In this document: piece after piece, positions 21,946-31,185 of the stretch | Position numbering within the stretch: the first letter of the stretch is position 1 | Layout of the letters: each line of letters begins with the position of its first letter | DNA from: Candidatus Photodesmus blepharonis | Lineage (GTDB): Bacteria > Pseudomonadota > Gammaproteobacteria > Enterobacterales > Vibrionaceae | Length of the DNA stretch: 64,000 nucleotides | Reading direction: 5' to 3' | NCBI RefSeq assembly: GCF_000731795.2 | Contig: NZ_JGVK01000006.1 | Span: forward strand, 1 to 64,000 | Notes under the pieces: generated by a model | The model's database searches: none | Seen by the model: the letters and a program-made list of their open reading frames with translations, nothing else | Told to the model about the DNA's origin: nothing | Program-made: the position numbers and the translations under genes

Positions 21946-23235
21946 CTATTTTTTCAGCATTATTGAACTTTTCTGCAATCTCGGAAATACTCTAACAAGC
22001 TTAATTCTATTCTCTTTAAGTTCAAGAATCTCCATTGGGTGATCTGAAACCTGAACACTTAAGTGATTTTCCGGAATATCTTCTAGATGCTCTAAAATCA
22101 ATCCGTTTAATGTTCTGGGTCCATCAGTAGGAAGTTGCCATTTCAAGCCTTTATTAATATCCCGAATATTAGAGCTACCTTTTATCAAAAAACTACCATC
22201 ACTCTGCGGAGTTATCTCATCAGAAAAACTAGGAGCAATAGAGGTAGTAAATTCGCCAACAATTTCTTCAAGAATATCTTCTAAAGTAACCAAACCGTTA
22301 ATATCGCCATACTCATCTACAACAAGACCAATACGTTCTTTATTACGCTGAAATTGAAGTAATTGAACATTTAAGGGAGTACTTTCTGGAATAAAATATA
22401 CCTCATCGGCAGCCCGGAGCAATGTTTTCTTATTAAATTCATTTTTCTCCAACATCAGACGATAAGCTTCACGCAAATGCAACATTCCTACTACCTCATC
22501 AATCTGATCGCGGTAAAGCACTACTCGTCCATGAGGAGAATGTGTTAACTGACGCATGATTGATTTCCAATCATTATTAATATCAATACCTGCAACTTCG
22601 TTACGCGGTACCATGATATCATTTACGGTAACATGTTCTAAATCTAGTATAGAAACTAACATATCTTGATGACGACGGGGAATGAGACTTCCAGCTTCAT
22701 TAACCACACTTCTTAATTCCTCAGAACTCAAATGATCTCTAGCATTATTTTCAATTTTAATACCAAGTAAATTGATAAAACCGTTGGTAACGAAATTTAC
22801 TAAAAACACCATCGGAGAAAACAACTTCATTAACACGCCAAGTAGAACACTACTAGCATAAGAAATAGGTTCAGGATACAGAGAAGCAATAGTTTTAGGA
22901 GTCACTTCAGCAAAAACTAAGATAACAAGTGTCAACGTACCTGTCGCAATTGCAACTCCAAAATCGCCGTAAAGCCTCATGCCAAGTATAGTAGCAATAG
23001 CGGAGGAAAGAATATTAACTAAATTGTTACCAATAAGAATCAGACCAATTAAACGATCTGGGTGATTAAGCAATTTTTTAACGCGTTTTGCACCTTTATG
23101 ACCGGTGTTAGCAAGATGCTTCAAACGATAACGATTAAGAGACATTATTCCTGTCTCAGAACCAGAAAAATAACCAGAAATTACAATTAAACTTACAAGT
23201 ATAACAAACAACAAACCTGTGGAAATATCGTCCAA
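21946..23235 (-). CDS. corB: CNNM/CBS-domain transporter CorB (YfjD family)
   Basis: Predicted inner-membrane protein of the HlyC/CorC-CNNM family linked to magnesium/cobalt resistance. The N-terminal DUF21 domain (about 1-185) has several hydrophobic segments and SGSETGIMSLNRYRLKHLA. Two CBS motifs follow (about 205-325, including IMVPRNEV and LVTLEDILEEIVGE), then a CorC/HlyC C-terminal domain with DGSFLIKG. The start is TTG, supported by the family N-terminus MDDISTG and an upstream AAGGA. It is downstream of ypjD, as in E. coli. The substrate is inferred from the family. Confidence 0.9.
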   Translation of the reverse strand: MDDISTGLLFVILVSLIVISGYFSGSETGIMSLNRYRLKHLANTGHKGAKRVKKLLNHPDRLIGLILIGNNLVNILSSAIATILGMRLYGDFGVAIATGTLTLVILVFAEVTPKTIASLYPEPISYASSVLLGVLMKLFSPMVFLVNFVTNGFINLLGIKIENNARDHLSSEELRSVVNEAGSLIPRRHQDMLVSILDLEHVTVNDIMVPRNEVAGIDINNDWKSIMRQLTHSPHGRVVLYRDQIDEVVGMLHLREAYRLMLEKNEFNKKTLLRAADEVYFIPESTPLNVQLLQFQRNKERIGLVVDEYGDINGLVTLEDILEEIVGEFTTSIAPSFSDEITPQSDGSFLIKGSSNIRDINKGLKWQLPTDGPRTLNGLILEHLEDIPENHLSVQVSDHPMEILELKENRIKLVRVFPRLQKSSIMLKK

Positions 23236-23338
23236 AATCTATTTTTTCCTTAACTAGTTATATTAATTTAAAATTGGTAAGATTAATAAACCACATATAT
23301 CTAAGTGTTTCATTTTAAATATGATCTTTCAAAATAAC

Positions 23339-24133
23339 TCACTGAAGAATGACTTCTCTTACAAAACGGCTGCCAAAATAAGCAAACGTCAGTACCATTG
23401 CTCCAACAATGGAAAACCAAGTGATTTTTTTACCTCTCCAACCTTTATAATAATGGCCCAAAAGCAAAGTAGAATAGATAACCCAAGCAATAGATGATAA
23501 TACACTTTTATGTATAGTACTGCGTACAAGCGTATCCTGAATAAATATAGAACCCGTAAGCAATGTTCCAGTTAAAAACACTGTTCCAATAAACACGATC
23601 TTAAATAGCTGTCTTTCAACCACCATTAAAGGTGGTGTATTAGGATTAATGGCTAAAGCTTTTTTGGATTTAAGCTTGCAGTCGAGCCAGGTTAACTGAA
23701 GAGCATATAAAGCACCAACCGTTAATGTAGAGTACGAAGATAATGCAAGAAAAGTGTGCATCAACAACTTTATATCATTTTGTAAGTGAGTAATAAAAGT
23801 ACTTGGGAGAAATACAGCCATAGAAAGATTAACGACAGAAAAACCATAAACAAGAGGCAGCAAAAACCATAATCTTGTTTTTAGTGTCCCGAAACTCATA
23901 ACAATAGAGATAATAAAACTGATCAAAGAAGCAACGTTTAAAATGCTTAAATTTTGCCCATGACCAGAAAAAATAAGATGACTCAGCAGTAGGCCATGGC
24001 CTGCTAGTGCCAATGAGACGCTCAGTAAAACAGTTTTTGAACTAATACTAGTCTGGTTTAGCAATCCAAGAACGATTGTCACTATGGCGAATGTGTAAAA
24101 CCCAGCTGTGATAATGGCGATTAAATTGTTCAT
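23339..24133 (-). CDS. ypjD: Cytochrome c assembly-like membrane protein YpjD (CorE)
   Basis: About eight hydrophobic segments across 264 residues, a CcsA/CcmC-like fold. Typical YpjD stretches are GQNLSILNVASLISF, WFLLPLVYGFSVVNL, ALYALQLTWLDCKLK and GHYKGWRG. The ATG at 24133 follows GTGAG; the longer frame to 24238 starts inside the ffh promoter region. In E. coli ypjD sits with corB next to ffh and has been linked to cobalt/magnesium resistance. Whether it acts in haem handling is unknown. Confidence 0.88.
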   Translation of the reverse strand: MNNLIAIITAGFYTFAIVTIVLGLLNQTSISSKTVLLSVSLALAGHGLLLSHLIFSGHGQNLSILNVASLISFIISIVMSFGTLKTRLWFLLPLVYGFSVVNLSMAVFLPSTFITHLQNDIKLLMHTFLALSSYSTLTVGALYALQLTWLDCKLKSKKALAINPNTPPLMVVERQLFKIVFIGTVFLTGTLLTGSIFIQDTLVRSTIHKSVLSSIAWVIYSTLLLGHYYKGWRGKKITWFSIVGAMVLTFAYFGSRFVREVILQ

Positions 24134-24309
24134 TGAACTCACAAAATTTAGCACTTTAATGCCTAAAGAATTACATTCAGTATCAAGTTTTGAGGTCATA
24201 TATAGATCTTGATTCAATCTAATTCGGAACAACCACAAGATACAAACATGATCCTGAATAATAATTATTGTATACTAATTTTAATACATCACCTGCAAAG
24301 AGTATAAAA

Positions 24310-25674
24310 ATGTTTGAAAATTTAAGTAATCGATTAGCAAAAACACTGAAACACATCAGTGGAAAAGGTCGTCTAACTGAGGATAACATTAAGAACACAT
24401 TACGTGAAATACGCGTAGCGTTTCTTGAAGCAGACGTTGCACTTCCTGTTATTCGCGATTTTATCAAGCAAGTAAAAAAAAACGCAATAGGTATTGAAGT
24501 ATCTAAATCTCTTACCCCTGGTCAAGAATTTATTAGAATCGTACAAGCTGAGCTAGAAATGACCATGGGTAAGTCCAATGTAACTTTAGAGCTAGCAACA
24601 CAACCACCAGCTGTTATTTTAATGGTAGGGCTACAAGGTGCAGGTAAAACAACTAGTGTTGGAAAACTTTCAAAATTATTAACGCAAAAAAATAGAAAAA
24701 AAGTATTAGTAGTTTCCACTGATATCTATCGTCCTGCAGCAATCAATCAATTAGAAACTATAGCTTATGAGATTGGGATTGATTTTTTTCCATCATCAAC
24801 GAATCAAAAACCAGTTGATATCGCTAATGCTGCTATCATTCACGCAAAAAAGAAGTTTTATGATATACTTTTAGTCGATACGGCAGGCCGATTAGCTATT
24901 GATCATAAAATGATTACCGAAATACAAAGCATCCATAATGCTGTCTCTCCTGTTGAAACTTTGTTTGTTGTCGATGCAATGACCGGCCAAGACGCAGCTA
25001 ACGTAGCCAAAATGTTTGGTGATGCACTACCATTAACAGGAATTATACTAACTAAAATTGATGCTGATGCCAGAGGTGGTGCAGCTCTTTCTGTACGCCA
25101 TATTACAGGAAAACCGATCAAATTTTTAGGTACAGGTGAGAAAAGCGATGCTTTAGAGGCTTTTCATCCGAATCGAATTGCATCCCGTATTTTAGGGATG
25201 GGAGATATATTATCTCTTATTGAAGATTTGCAAAACAACGTCAACAATGAAAAAAAACAAAAAGCAGATATAGAAAACAACAAAAAGAAGGAATTCGATT
25301 TAGAAGACTTCAGAGAACAGCTAGAAAAAATGCAAAATATCGGCGGTTTAACAAGTATAATGAACAAGTTACCAACTATGAATAACTTTTCCAGCAACCT
25401 CAAAAACGTTGATGACAAAGTATTTAAGCAAATGGAAGTGATAATTAACTCTATGACTATGAAGGAGCGTCAGTATCCAGAAATTATCAAACGTTCGCGT
25501 AAAAAACGTATTGCAGCAGGTTCCGGTACTCAAATACAGGACGTAAATCACCTTCTAAAACAGTTTACACAGATGCGAAAAATGATGCAAAAAATGAAAA
25601 AAGTTGGAATGACAGGAATAATTCGGAATATGCAAGAAATGACACGTGGCAGTTTTAACCCATTTAGATCGTAG
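24310..25674 (+). CDS. ffh: Signal recognition particle protein Ffh
   Basis: GTPase of the SRP, binds signal sequences and ffs RNA. The ATG at 24310 (MFENLSNRLAKTLKHISG) matches the family; the frame is open further upstream. The 454 residues contain N domain (1-88), G domain with GLQGAGKTT, DTAGR and TKIDADARGG, and the methionine-rich M domain (about 325-454; MRKMMQKMKKVGMTG). It is encoded divergent from ypjD-corB, as in E. coli. The SRP RNA gene is also in this window at about 33.4 kb. Confidence 0.97.
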   Translation: MFENLSNRLAKTLKHISGKGRLTEDNIKNTLREIRVAFLEADVALPVIRDFIKQVKKNAIGIEVSKSLTPGQEFIRIVQAELEMTMGKSNVTLELATQPPAVILMVGLQGAGKTTSVGKLSKLLTQKNRKKVLVVSTDIYRPAAINQLETIAYEIGIDFFPSSTNQKPVDIANAAIIHAKKKFYDILLVDTAGRLAIDHKMITEIQSIHNAVSPVETLFVVDAMTGQDAANVAKMFGDALPLTGIILTKIDADARGGAALSVRHITGKPIKFLGTGEKSDALEAFHPNRIASRILGMGDILSLIEDLQNNVNNEKKQKADIENNKKKEFDLEDFREQLEKMQNIGGLTSIMNKLPTMNNFSSNLKNVDDKVFKQMEVIINSMTMKERQYPEIIKRSRKKRIAAGSGTQIQDVNHLLKQFTQMRKMMQKMKKVGMTGIIRNMQEMTRGSFNPFRS

Positions 25675-25872
25675 CTATTATATGTATATGAGCCACAAAA
25701 AAATTAGCTAATAAGTCTATCTCAGCAAACGTTTGTTATAACTAAAATTCTTGCAATAACTCGGAATGATAGTAAAATCCATCAGAGTCTTGTTTTCATA
25801 AAAAACTTGGTAAATTATTTGAGTAAATTCTTTTAGAGTCAATACATTTAAAAAATAATAAGGAACACAATT

Positions 25873-26136
25873 ATGGTAACCATTCGTCTAGCGCGCCATG
25901 GCACTAAAAGGCATCCGTTTTATAAAATAATGGTAGCTTCTAGTAGAAATTCCGCTACTGGCCGTTTCATCGAGAAAGTCGGATTCTTTAATCCCATTGC
26001 TAGTAGTCAAGAAAGAAAACTATATATCAATCTGGAACGCATCAAATACTGGATTAGTCAGGGTGCATCCGTATCTAATCGAGTAAATAAATTAGTCAAT
26101 GATTTTAAAAAATCTAGCCTAACTTTATTTTCATAA
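25873..26136 (+). CDS. rpsP: 30S ribosomal protein S16
   Basis: 87 residues, compared with 82 in E. coli. [22 protein letters not shown] and [12 protein letters not shown] are diagnostic. The ribosome binding site AAGGAAC lies at 25860. It is the first gene of the conserved rpsP-rimM-trmD-rplS operon, about 200 bp after ffh. The C-terminal tail ([10 protein letters not shown]) differs from the usual one. Confidence 0.97.
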   Translation: MVTIRLARHGTKRHPFYKIMVASSRNSATGRFIEKVGFFNPIASSQERKLYINLERIKYWISQGASVSNRVNKLVNDFKKSSLTLFS

Positions 26137-26152
26137 AACTTTTTGTTATAGT

Positions 26153-26689
26153 ATGTCGAGAGGAAAAAATAACAAACAGGACAAAAAGATTATCGTCGGT
26201 AAATTTGGCTCTGTCTGTGGTATCGGTTGGATTAGAGTCCATTCCTATACTGAGAATGCTAGAGACATTTTTAATTACAAGCCGTGGTTTGTAAGACACA
26301 AAGAATGTTGGCACCAGTTCAAAGTAGCAATTTGGAAACAAAACAACAGGAGTATGCTAACAAAGTTAGAATCTCTAAATCTTCAGAAGGATAGAAACTG
26401 GCTGACTAATTGCGAAATCTTTGTAGATTCTAGGTCTTTTCCTCAATTACTGGAAGATGAGTTTTATTGGCATGAACTGCTAGGAATGCAAGTTTCGACT
26501 GTTTACGGTCGCAAATTAGGCATCGTTACAAGTATTTTAGAGACTGGATCCAATGATGTTTTAGTTGTAAGTCTTAGAAATGCTTCTAAGGAAAAAGAGT
26601 GGTTAATTCCGTTCCTTGAGGGAAGTGTCATAAAAAAAATTGTTCGAGGTGCTCAAAAGATAGAAGTTGAGTGGGATCCTGATTTTTAA
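26153..26689 (+). CDS. rimM: Ribosome maturation factor RimM
   Basis: Assists maturation of the 30S head by binding S19. The 178 residues hold an N-terminal RimM domain (about 10-95) and a C-terminal PRC-barrel domain (EDEFYWHELLGMQV, ETGSNDVLVV, WLIPFLEGSVIKKI, VEWDPDF). The normally conserved GIRGWLKV reads GIGWIRV, one residue shorter, and the central region is more divergent than its neighbours. No strong ribosome binding site precedes the ATG. Position between rpsP and trmD makes the identity secure; full activity is less certain. Confidence 0.93.
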   Translation: MSRGKNNKQDKKIIVGKFGSVCGIGWIRVHSYTENARDIFNYKPWFVRHKECWHQFKVAIWKQNNRSMLTKLESLNLQKDRNWLTNCEIFVDSRSFPQLLEDEFYWHELLGMQVSTVYGRKLGIVTSILETGSNDVLVVSLRNASKEKEWLIPFLEGSVIKKIVRGAQKIEVEWDPDF

Positions 26690-26723
26690 TTTTTTTTGAA
26701 TTTTAGAGCTGGAGAGCAAATAC

Positions 26724-27467
26724 ATGTGGATTGGAGTAGTTAGCCTATTTCCTGAAATGTTCCTTGCTATTACTAATTTTGGAATCACAAGTCGAGCGGT
26801 GAAAAATGGCCTTTTATCAATAAAAATATGGAACCCTCGAAATTTTATTGATAATAAACGCGCTGTAGATGATAAACCTTATGGCGGCGGTCCTGGAATG
26901 CTAATGATGGTCCAACCTTTGCGCGACGCTATCAGTATTGCAAAAAAAAGCTCACCGGGAAAAACAAAAACTATATATCTTTCTCCTCAGGGCCGCAAAC
27001 TAAATCAATCTAATGTTAAAAAACTAGCTGCGAATAAAAGTTTACTTCTTATCTGTGGTCGTTACAAGGGAATAGATGAACGCATTATCGAGTCTGAGAT
27101 TGACGAGGAATGGTCGATCGGGGATTTTATCATGACAGGTGGTGAAATACCAGCCATGGCCTTGATTGATTCAGTATCACGATTTATTCCAGGCGTACTA
27201 GGTAATTTAAAATCAGCAGAAGAGGATTCTTTTTCTAACGGCTTACTAGATCATCCTCATTATACGCGCCCTGAAATAATAGATGGGAAAAAAATACCAA
27301 TGGTATTAAAGTCTGGCAACCATAAGGAAATTCATTGCTGGAAAACTAAACAGTCGCTAGGCAGGACTTGGCTTAGAAGACCTGAACTTCTAAAAAACCT
27401 ACCTTTAACTAACGAACAAGAGAGCTTATTAACTCAATTCATTGAAGAACACAACTCAAACAGATAG
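26724..27467 (+). CDS. trmD: tRNA (guanine-N1-)-methyltransferase TrmD
   Basis: Makes m1G37 in tRNAs reading CNN codons, preventing +1 frameshifts. The 247 residues have the SPOUT knot region [22 protein letters not shown] and the downstream VLGN...[19 protein letters not shown]. The conserved CGRYEG loop reads CGRYKG (K115), verified at the nucleotide level as AAG. GGAG precedes the ATG. Gene position and the rest of the protein are normal, so I call it intact, with a possible effect of the substitution on SAM or tRNA binding. Confidence 0.95.
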   Translation: MWIGVVSLFPEMFLAITNFGITSRAVKNGLLSIKIWNPRNFIDNKRAVDDKPYGGGPGMLMMVQPLRDAISIAKKSSPGKTKTIYLSPQGRKLNQSNVKKLAANKSLLLICGRYKGIDERIIESEIDEEWSIGDFIMTGGEIPAMALIDSVSRFIPGVLGNLKSAEEDSFSNGLLDHPHYTRPEIIDGKKIPMVLKSGNHKEIHCWKTKQSLGRTWLRRPELLKNLPLTNEQESLLTQFIEEHNSNR

Positions 27468-27513
27468 CAACAATTCACTTTATTTTACTATCGATTAATA
27501 CAGGAATAAAAAA

Positions 27514-27867
27514 ATGGGCAACATAGTCAAGGTTCTTGAAGAAGAGCAAATGAAACTAGATCTACCTAAATTTTCACCAGGTGATACTGTTGTCGTTCGA
27601 GTCAAAGTTAAAGAAGGTGACCGCGAACGCCTACAAGCTTTTGAAGGAATTATAATTGCGATACGTAATCGTGGTTTAAACTCTTCATTTACTGTACGCA
27701 AAACTTCTAACAGTGAAGGTATTGAGCGCACATTTCAGACTCATTCCCCAATTATAGACAGCATTGAAATTAAGCGTCGTGGTGCAGTACGTCGAGCAAA
27801 ACTATACTACCTGCGTGAACGATCAGGTAAGTCAGCTCGTATCAGAGAAAAACTACTTACTAAGTAA
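27514..27867 (+). CDS. rplS: 50S ribosomal protein L19
   Basis: 117 residues, close to the usual 115. [27 protein letters not shown] and [23 protein letters not shown] are typical. AGGAAT precedes the ATG. It is the last gene of the rpsP operon. Downstream, 27899-27941 could form a long imperfect hairpin, but without a convincing T tract. Confidence 0.97.
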   Translation: MGNIVKVLEEEQMKLDLPKFSPGDTVVVRVKVKEGDRERLQAFEGIIIAIRNRGLNSSFTVRKTSNSEGIERTFQTHSPIIDSIEIKRRGAVRRAKLYYLRERSGKSARIREKLLTK

Positions 27868-27962
27868 CATAAAAATAAAGTTTTACTTTTTTAAGGAAGG
27901 AAGACGGAACTTTTAATAAATAACAATTGCTCTGTCTTTCTTTAGTAAAAAGCAGAATTCGT

Positions 27963-28124
27963 TTAATTATCCTGAGTATTACTACTTTCTTCACCGATCC
28001 ACTCACCAAAGTCTATTATTTTGCATATTCTTCCGCAAAAAGGGCGATAAAAGTTCCGCTTGCTCCATTTGACACTCCTACCACATTGTGGACATTTAAC
28101 CCAAATAACTTTTTTCAATACCAA
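27963..28124 (-). CDS. yacG: DNA gyrase inhibitor / zinc-binding protein YacG
   Basis: A small gene with a non-ATG start. Read on the reverse strand it gives about 53 residues containing VKCPQCGRSVKW, YRPFCGRICKIIDFGEW, then a short polar tail. The four zinc cysteines (C-x2-C and C-x3-C) are all kept. Family members are about 65 residues, so the tail is shortened. TTG at 28124 has AGGA 5 nt upstream; a second TTG at 28118 is possible. It lies 30 bp downstream of zapD, and coaE-zapD-yacG is the standard order. YacG binds GyrB and inhibits gyrase in E. coli. Confidence 0.88.
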   Translation of the reverse strand: MVLKKVIWVKCPQCGRSVKWSKRNFYRPFCGRICKIIDFGEWIGEESSNTQDN

Positions 28125-28154
28125 ATTTATCCTGTATAATGTAATAGGTTTATG

Positions 28155-28892
28155 TTAACAACAAACTGCCAATTCAAAATTGATGTCTTGAGTAGACGCT
28201 TGACCTGTTTTGAAATTGATGAATTTTATTGCAAAACGATTTTTATGACCAGAAATCATAGGATATGCTCCATAATCCATTGGAATCTTGAGCCTTAAAA
28301 TATTAGCACCTTCAGTATCACCTTGAAAAAAACCATTACAGGCTTTTTCAGCGTGAAAATGTCCAGTCTCTCGAGCAAGTTTAAGCCACAATTTCAGCGC
28401 ATCAGCAAGAGGTTTTAAAGTATGCATCCATAAACTAGTGTCAGCATTTTTCTGATCAACTGGCAGATGAAGCCAATGTCCGAGAGCAGGAAGATCAAAA
28501 CAGAAAAAGCCACCTGGAAGATTGAAGCGTTGTCGAATTGCGCTTAAAAAACGATCTTCCTTCAGCGATTGACCAAAACGTTCTGCGTTAATTAGCTCGC
28601 CATAAACACAATCTACTTCCTGAAGAATCTTAACTAGAATAGCTTGATCTACGCCATCAACATGAAGCCAATTTGCATAAATTAACCTTTGTTTTTCAAT
28701 ATCTTTAGCTAACTCACTCTTAAGCTGAATTTGTTCAAAAATTTCCAATAAATCGAATAAAGAGCGAAAAAACAACAAGTACTGAAGATTCTCAGTGAAC
28801 TGAGAAGACAAACAAAGCTGCTTAAGAAAAAATTCAATCCTAAGATAAATACGTATCTTCTCATTTAGAGGATGTTCAAATTTATGAATCAT
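28155..28892 (-). CDS. zapD: Cell division protein ZapD
   Basis: FtsZ-associated protein that cross-links protofilaments at the Z ring. The 245 residues compare with 247 in E. coli (YacF). [35 protein letters not shown] and [13 protein letters not shown] are typical. The ATG has AAAGG about 8 nt upstream. It lies between coaE and yacG. ZapB, another Z-ring factor, is also encoded in the window. Confidence 0.95.
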   Translation of the reverse strand: MIHKFEHPLNEKIRIYLRIEFFLKQLCLSSQFTENLQYLLFFRSLFDLLEIFEQIQLKSELAKDIEKQRLIYANWLHVDGVDQAILVKILQEVDCVYGELINAERFGQSLKEDRFLSAIRQRFNLPGGFFCFDLPALGHWLHLPVDQKNADTSLWMHTLKPLADALKLWLKLARETGHFHAEKACNGFFQGDTEGANILRLKIPMDYGAYPMISGHKNRFAIKFINFKTGQASTQDINFELAVCC

Positions 28893-28928
28893 CTAGCGTG
28901 CCTTTCATCCACCTATTCAGCTTCACTC

Positions 28929-29540
28929 TCATAGATTTACACCGCAAATAGCTAGATACTTTTGATGTAATTCCTTAACTTGAAGAAGAATCTCTCCTTC
29001 TTCCACACTACTATTTTCGATTACATCATCAGCGACGAGAAGCCTTTCCTCTCTGCTACTTTGCGAGTTCAAAATAGACCTGACCTGGCATTCAGAAATA
29101 TTGTCACGACGCATAGTTCGTCTAACTTGGATTGTTTCCTCGACATCAACCACAACTACTCTATCAACCATCTTGTGTAAGTTGTTTTCTACTAATAGCG
29201 GAATAACAAGAAGTACATAAGGTGAGTGCACATTACTCAGACACGATAACATACGTTTCGTAATTAACGGATGTAAAAGTTGATTAAGCCAATTTTTTTT
29301 CTCATTCTCAAAAAATATTTTTTCTCTCAACAAACCTCGATTAAGCTCTCCTCCAGGCAATAAAATCTCTGTGCCAAAATGTTCTGTTATAGCTTTTAAG
29401 CAAGACGTACCAGGCTCAACAACTTCTCTTGAAATAATATCAGCATCAATTACTTCAATACTAAAACAACGACTAAACAAATTAGCTACGGTAGTTTTTC
29501 CACTAGATATACCACCAGTCAGCCCAATTATATATACCAC
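28929..29540 (-). CDS. coaE: Dephospho-CoA kinase CoaE
   Basis: Last step of coenzyme A synthesis. The start is a GTG at 29540 (reads [17 protein letters not shown]) with GGGAG 9 nt upstream, giving 203 residues. This start overlaps the pilD stop. The P-loop is GGISSGKT, where most relatives have [23 protein letters not shown] and the lid-region arginines are present. Order pilD-coaE-zapD-yacG matches Vibrio. Confidence 0.95.
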   Translation of the reverse strand: MVYIIGLTGGISSGKTTVANLFSRCFSIEVIDADIISREVVEPGTSCLKAITEHFGTEILLPGGELNRGLLREKIFFENEKKNWLNQLLHPLITKRMLSCLSNVHSPYVLLVIPLLVENNLHKMVDRVVVVDVEETIQVRRTMRRDNISECQVRSILNSQSSREERLLVADDVIENSSVEEGEILLQVKELHQKYLAICGVNL

Positions 29541-30406
29541 ACCACAACTGACTCCCAATACCAAACCATAATCTTCTCACCAAACACTGAGCTAATCCAA
29601 CCAGCCATAGCAAGATGAGGAGCGAAAGCAAAGGCCTGACCTATCTCTTTATTTTCTAATCTCAGTTGAAGTAAACCAAAACATAAACCAAACAACGAAG
29701 AAAACAAAACAACCATTCCTAAATATTGCCAACCAAGCCAGGCACCAATAGCCGCTAGTAGCTTAAAATCACTATAACCCATTCCCTCTTTTCCAGTACA
29801 AAGTTTAAACAACCAATAGATAGTCCAGAAAAAAAGATAACCACTCACCGCACCGACTACAGAATCTTCTAAAGAAACAGGATTGATTTTCAGCAATGAT
29901 AACAGAATACCAGACCAAATTAGTGGTAAAGTTAGCTGGTCAGGCAACAACATTGTATCTAAATCGATAAAAGCAATGACAATTAAAGCAAAAGTGAAAA
30001 ATAACAATGCAACTGCAAAATAGCTAAATCCAAAATGATCAGCAACAATAAAACTTGTACTTGCAGCCAGCGATTCAACTAAAGGATAGCGAAAACTAAT
30101 ATTCTCTTGACACTTATGACATTTACCTTTGAGTAGAAACCAACTCACAAGCGGAATAATATCTATCAATCTTAGTTGATAACCACAACTTAAACAAACG
30201 GAACGAGGAACGCTGAGGGAATATCGACTAGAAGGTGGCGCTATTTTTTTGTATTCTTGGAAAAAGACTGCGCATTCCCGTCTCCACTCACATTCCATAA
30301 TAACGGGCAAACGGTAAATCACTACATTCAAAAAACTACCGACAACTAAACCAAAAACTGTCGCTAACAAGGTAAACAGCCATGGATAAAAATTAAACAC
30401 TTCCAT
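29528..30406 (-). CDS. pilD: Prepilin leader peptidase / N-methyltransferase PilD
   Basis: Membrane aspartyl protease that processes type IV pilins and type II secretion pseudopilins. The ATG at 30406 ([11 protein letters not shown]) matches Vibrio PilD; a TTG at 30418 extends the frame. The protein has an N-terminal segment with [12 protein letters not shown], a zinc-type cytoplasmic loop with two C-x2-C pairs (CLSCG, CHKCQ), and several membrane helices. The catalytic aspartates lie in [11 protein letters not shown] and [10 protein letters not shown]. The second motif is normally GYGD; here the glycine before the aspartate is serine. pilB and pilC, usually upstream, are missing, so a retained role may be in type II secretion. 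Confidence 0.94.
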   Translation of the reverse strand: MEVFNFYPWLFTLLATVFGLVVGSFLNVVIYRLPVIMECEWRRECAVFFQEYKKIAPPSSRYSLSVPRSVCLSCGYQLRLIDIIPLVSWFLLKGKCHKCQENISFRYPLVESLAASTSFIVADHFGFSYFAVALLFFTFALIVIAFIDLDTMLLPDQLTLPLIWSGILLSLLKINPVSLEDSVVGAVSGYLFFWTIYWLFKLCTGKEGMGYSDFKLLAAIGAWLGWQYLGMVVLFSSLFGLCFGLLQLRLENKEIGQAFAFAPHLAMAGWISSVFGEKIMVWYWESVVVWYI

Positions 30407-30558
30407 ATTTTCACTCAAAAACTAAGGCTGATCTTAAGATCAAATTTGTTCACCAGTCAGACTACCAATTTTTTATAAGAATCTTTATTAAAAAAACAAG
30501 CAGATAAAAGAAGTTTCAAGATTAGTTTTCTATCTACTAACCTAGTTACTTCATGTTA

Positions 30559-31164
30559 TTATTTGTAGATACAAAGCATATCAAGATAACTCTTAGTTAA
30601 CTTATGCATCTCAGATTCATTTTGTACACGATTGGCCTGTACAAACAATGAATAACAAATACCGTGGAAAAGCGTTGCTATTTGTTCCGCTTCAAGCCCG
30701 CTACGAACTTCACCACGATCGATTGCCTTAACAAACATATTCTGCACCAACATTTGATTAGTACGATTTGTTGATACAAAAAGCGGCCAAACTTCATCGC
30801 GAGTAGAAGCGCTCCATTCAAACCAGACCTTCAACCAATGGCAATCCCGAATTACTAAATGAACCATTTCACTAGTGATATTACGCAAATTTTCTTTGGC
30901 ATGTATATCCAGATCAATATTGTCAGAAAGAAAATTTGAAAACTGGCGAACAACATGATTCAGTACATCATCAACTAAATCTTCTCTGGTTGGAAAGTAG
31001 TTAAATACTGTAGCAACTGATACTTGTGCTATTTCAGCAATATCAGCGTGTCCGCCTCTACCAATTCCTCGTTTTGCAAACACTTTTAATGCAATTTCCA
31101 TCAGCTGCAATTTGCGTTTTTGAGGAGAAAGACGCGTACGCGGTCTTTTAACTGTTAAATCCAT
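30559..31164 (-). CDS. luxR: TetR-type quorum-sensing master regulator LuxR/HapR/LitR
   Basis: High-cell-density regulator of Vibrio group behaviours, including lux transcription in luminous species. The N-terminus KRPRTRLSPQKRK, then GIGRGGHADIAEIAQVSVATVFNYFPTREDLVDDVLN (helix-turn-helix about residues 40-65) is nearly identical to V. fischeri LitR and V. harveyi LuxR. The C-terminus DMLCIYK is also shared. The length, 201, is as expected. AAGGA is 8 nt upstream of the ATG. The leader includes a sequence resembling the Qrr sRNA target. It is unrelated to the V. fischeri LuxI/LuxR-type activator. Confidence 0.96.
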   Translation of the reverse strand: MDLTVKRPRTRLSPQKRKLQLMEIALKVFAKRGIGRGGHADIAEIAQVSVATVFNYFPTREDLVDDVLNHVVRQFSNFLSDNIDLDIHAKENLRNITSEMVHLVIRDCHWLKVWFEWSASTRDEVWPLFVSTNRTNQMLVQNMFVKAIDRGEVRSGLEAEQIATLFHGICYSLFVQANRVQNESEMHKLTKSYLDMLCIYK

Positions 31165-31172
31165 ATTCTAAT

Positions 31173-31185
31173 CCTTGCCAATTGA
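31173..31185 (-). promoter_or_regulatory. Candidate Qrr sRNA pairing site over luxR ribosome binding site
   Basis: On the luxR strand the leader reads TCAATTGGCAAGG just before the start. It can pair with 11 of 13 bases of the conserved Qrr core (CCUAGCCAACUGA, from memory) and covers the ribosome binding site. The same kind of site exists in Vibrio luxR/hapR leaders. No qrr gene lies in this window. Confidence 0.5.

Noticed and set aside
27899-27941. Possible terminator after rplS
   Set aside because: About 10 bp with G-U pairs and a 22-nt loop, but the following T tract is poor; too weak to list as a feature.
27927-28139. + strand frame after rplS
   Set aside because: It is the antisense shadow of the yacG gene on the other strand.
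30430-30441. 12-bp perfect palindrome GATCTTAAGATC between luxR and pilD
   Set aside because: Short self-palindrome without loop or neighbours; no function can be supported.
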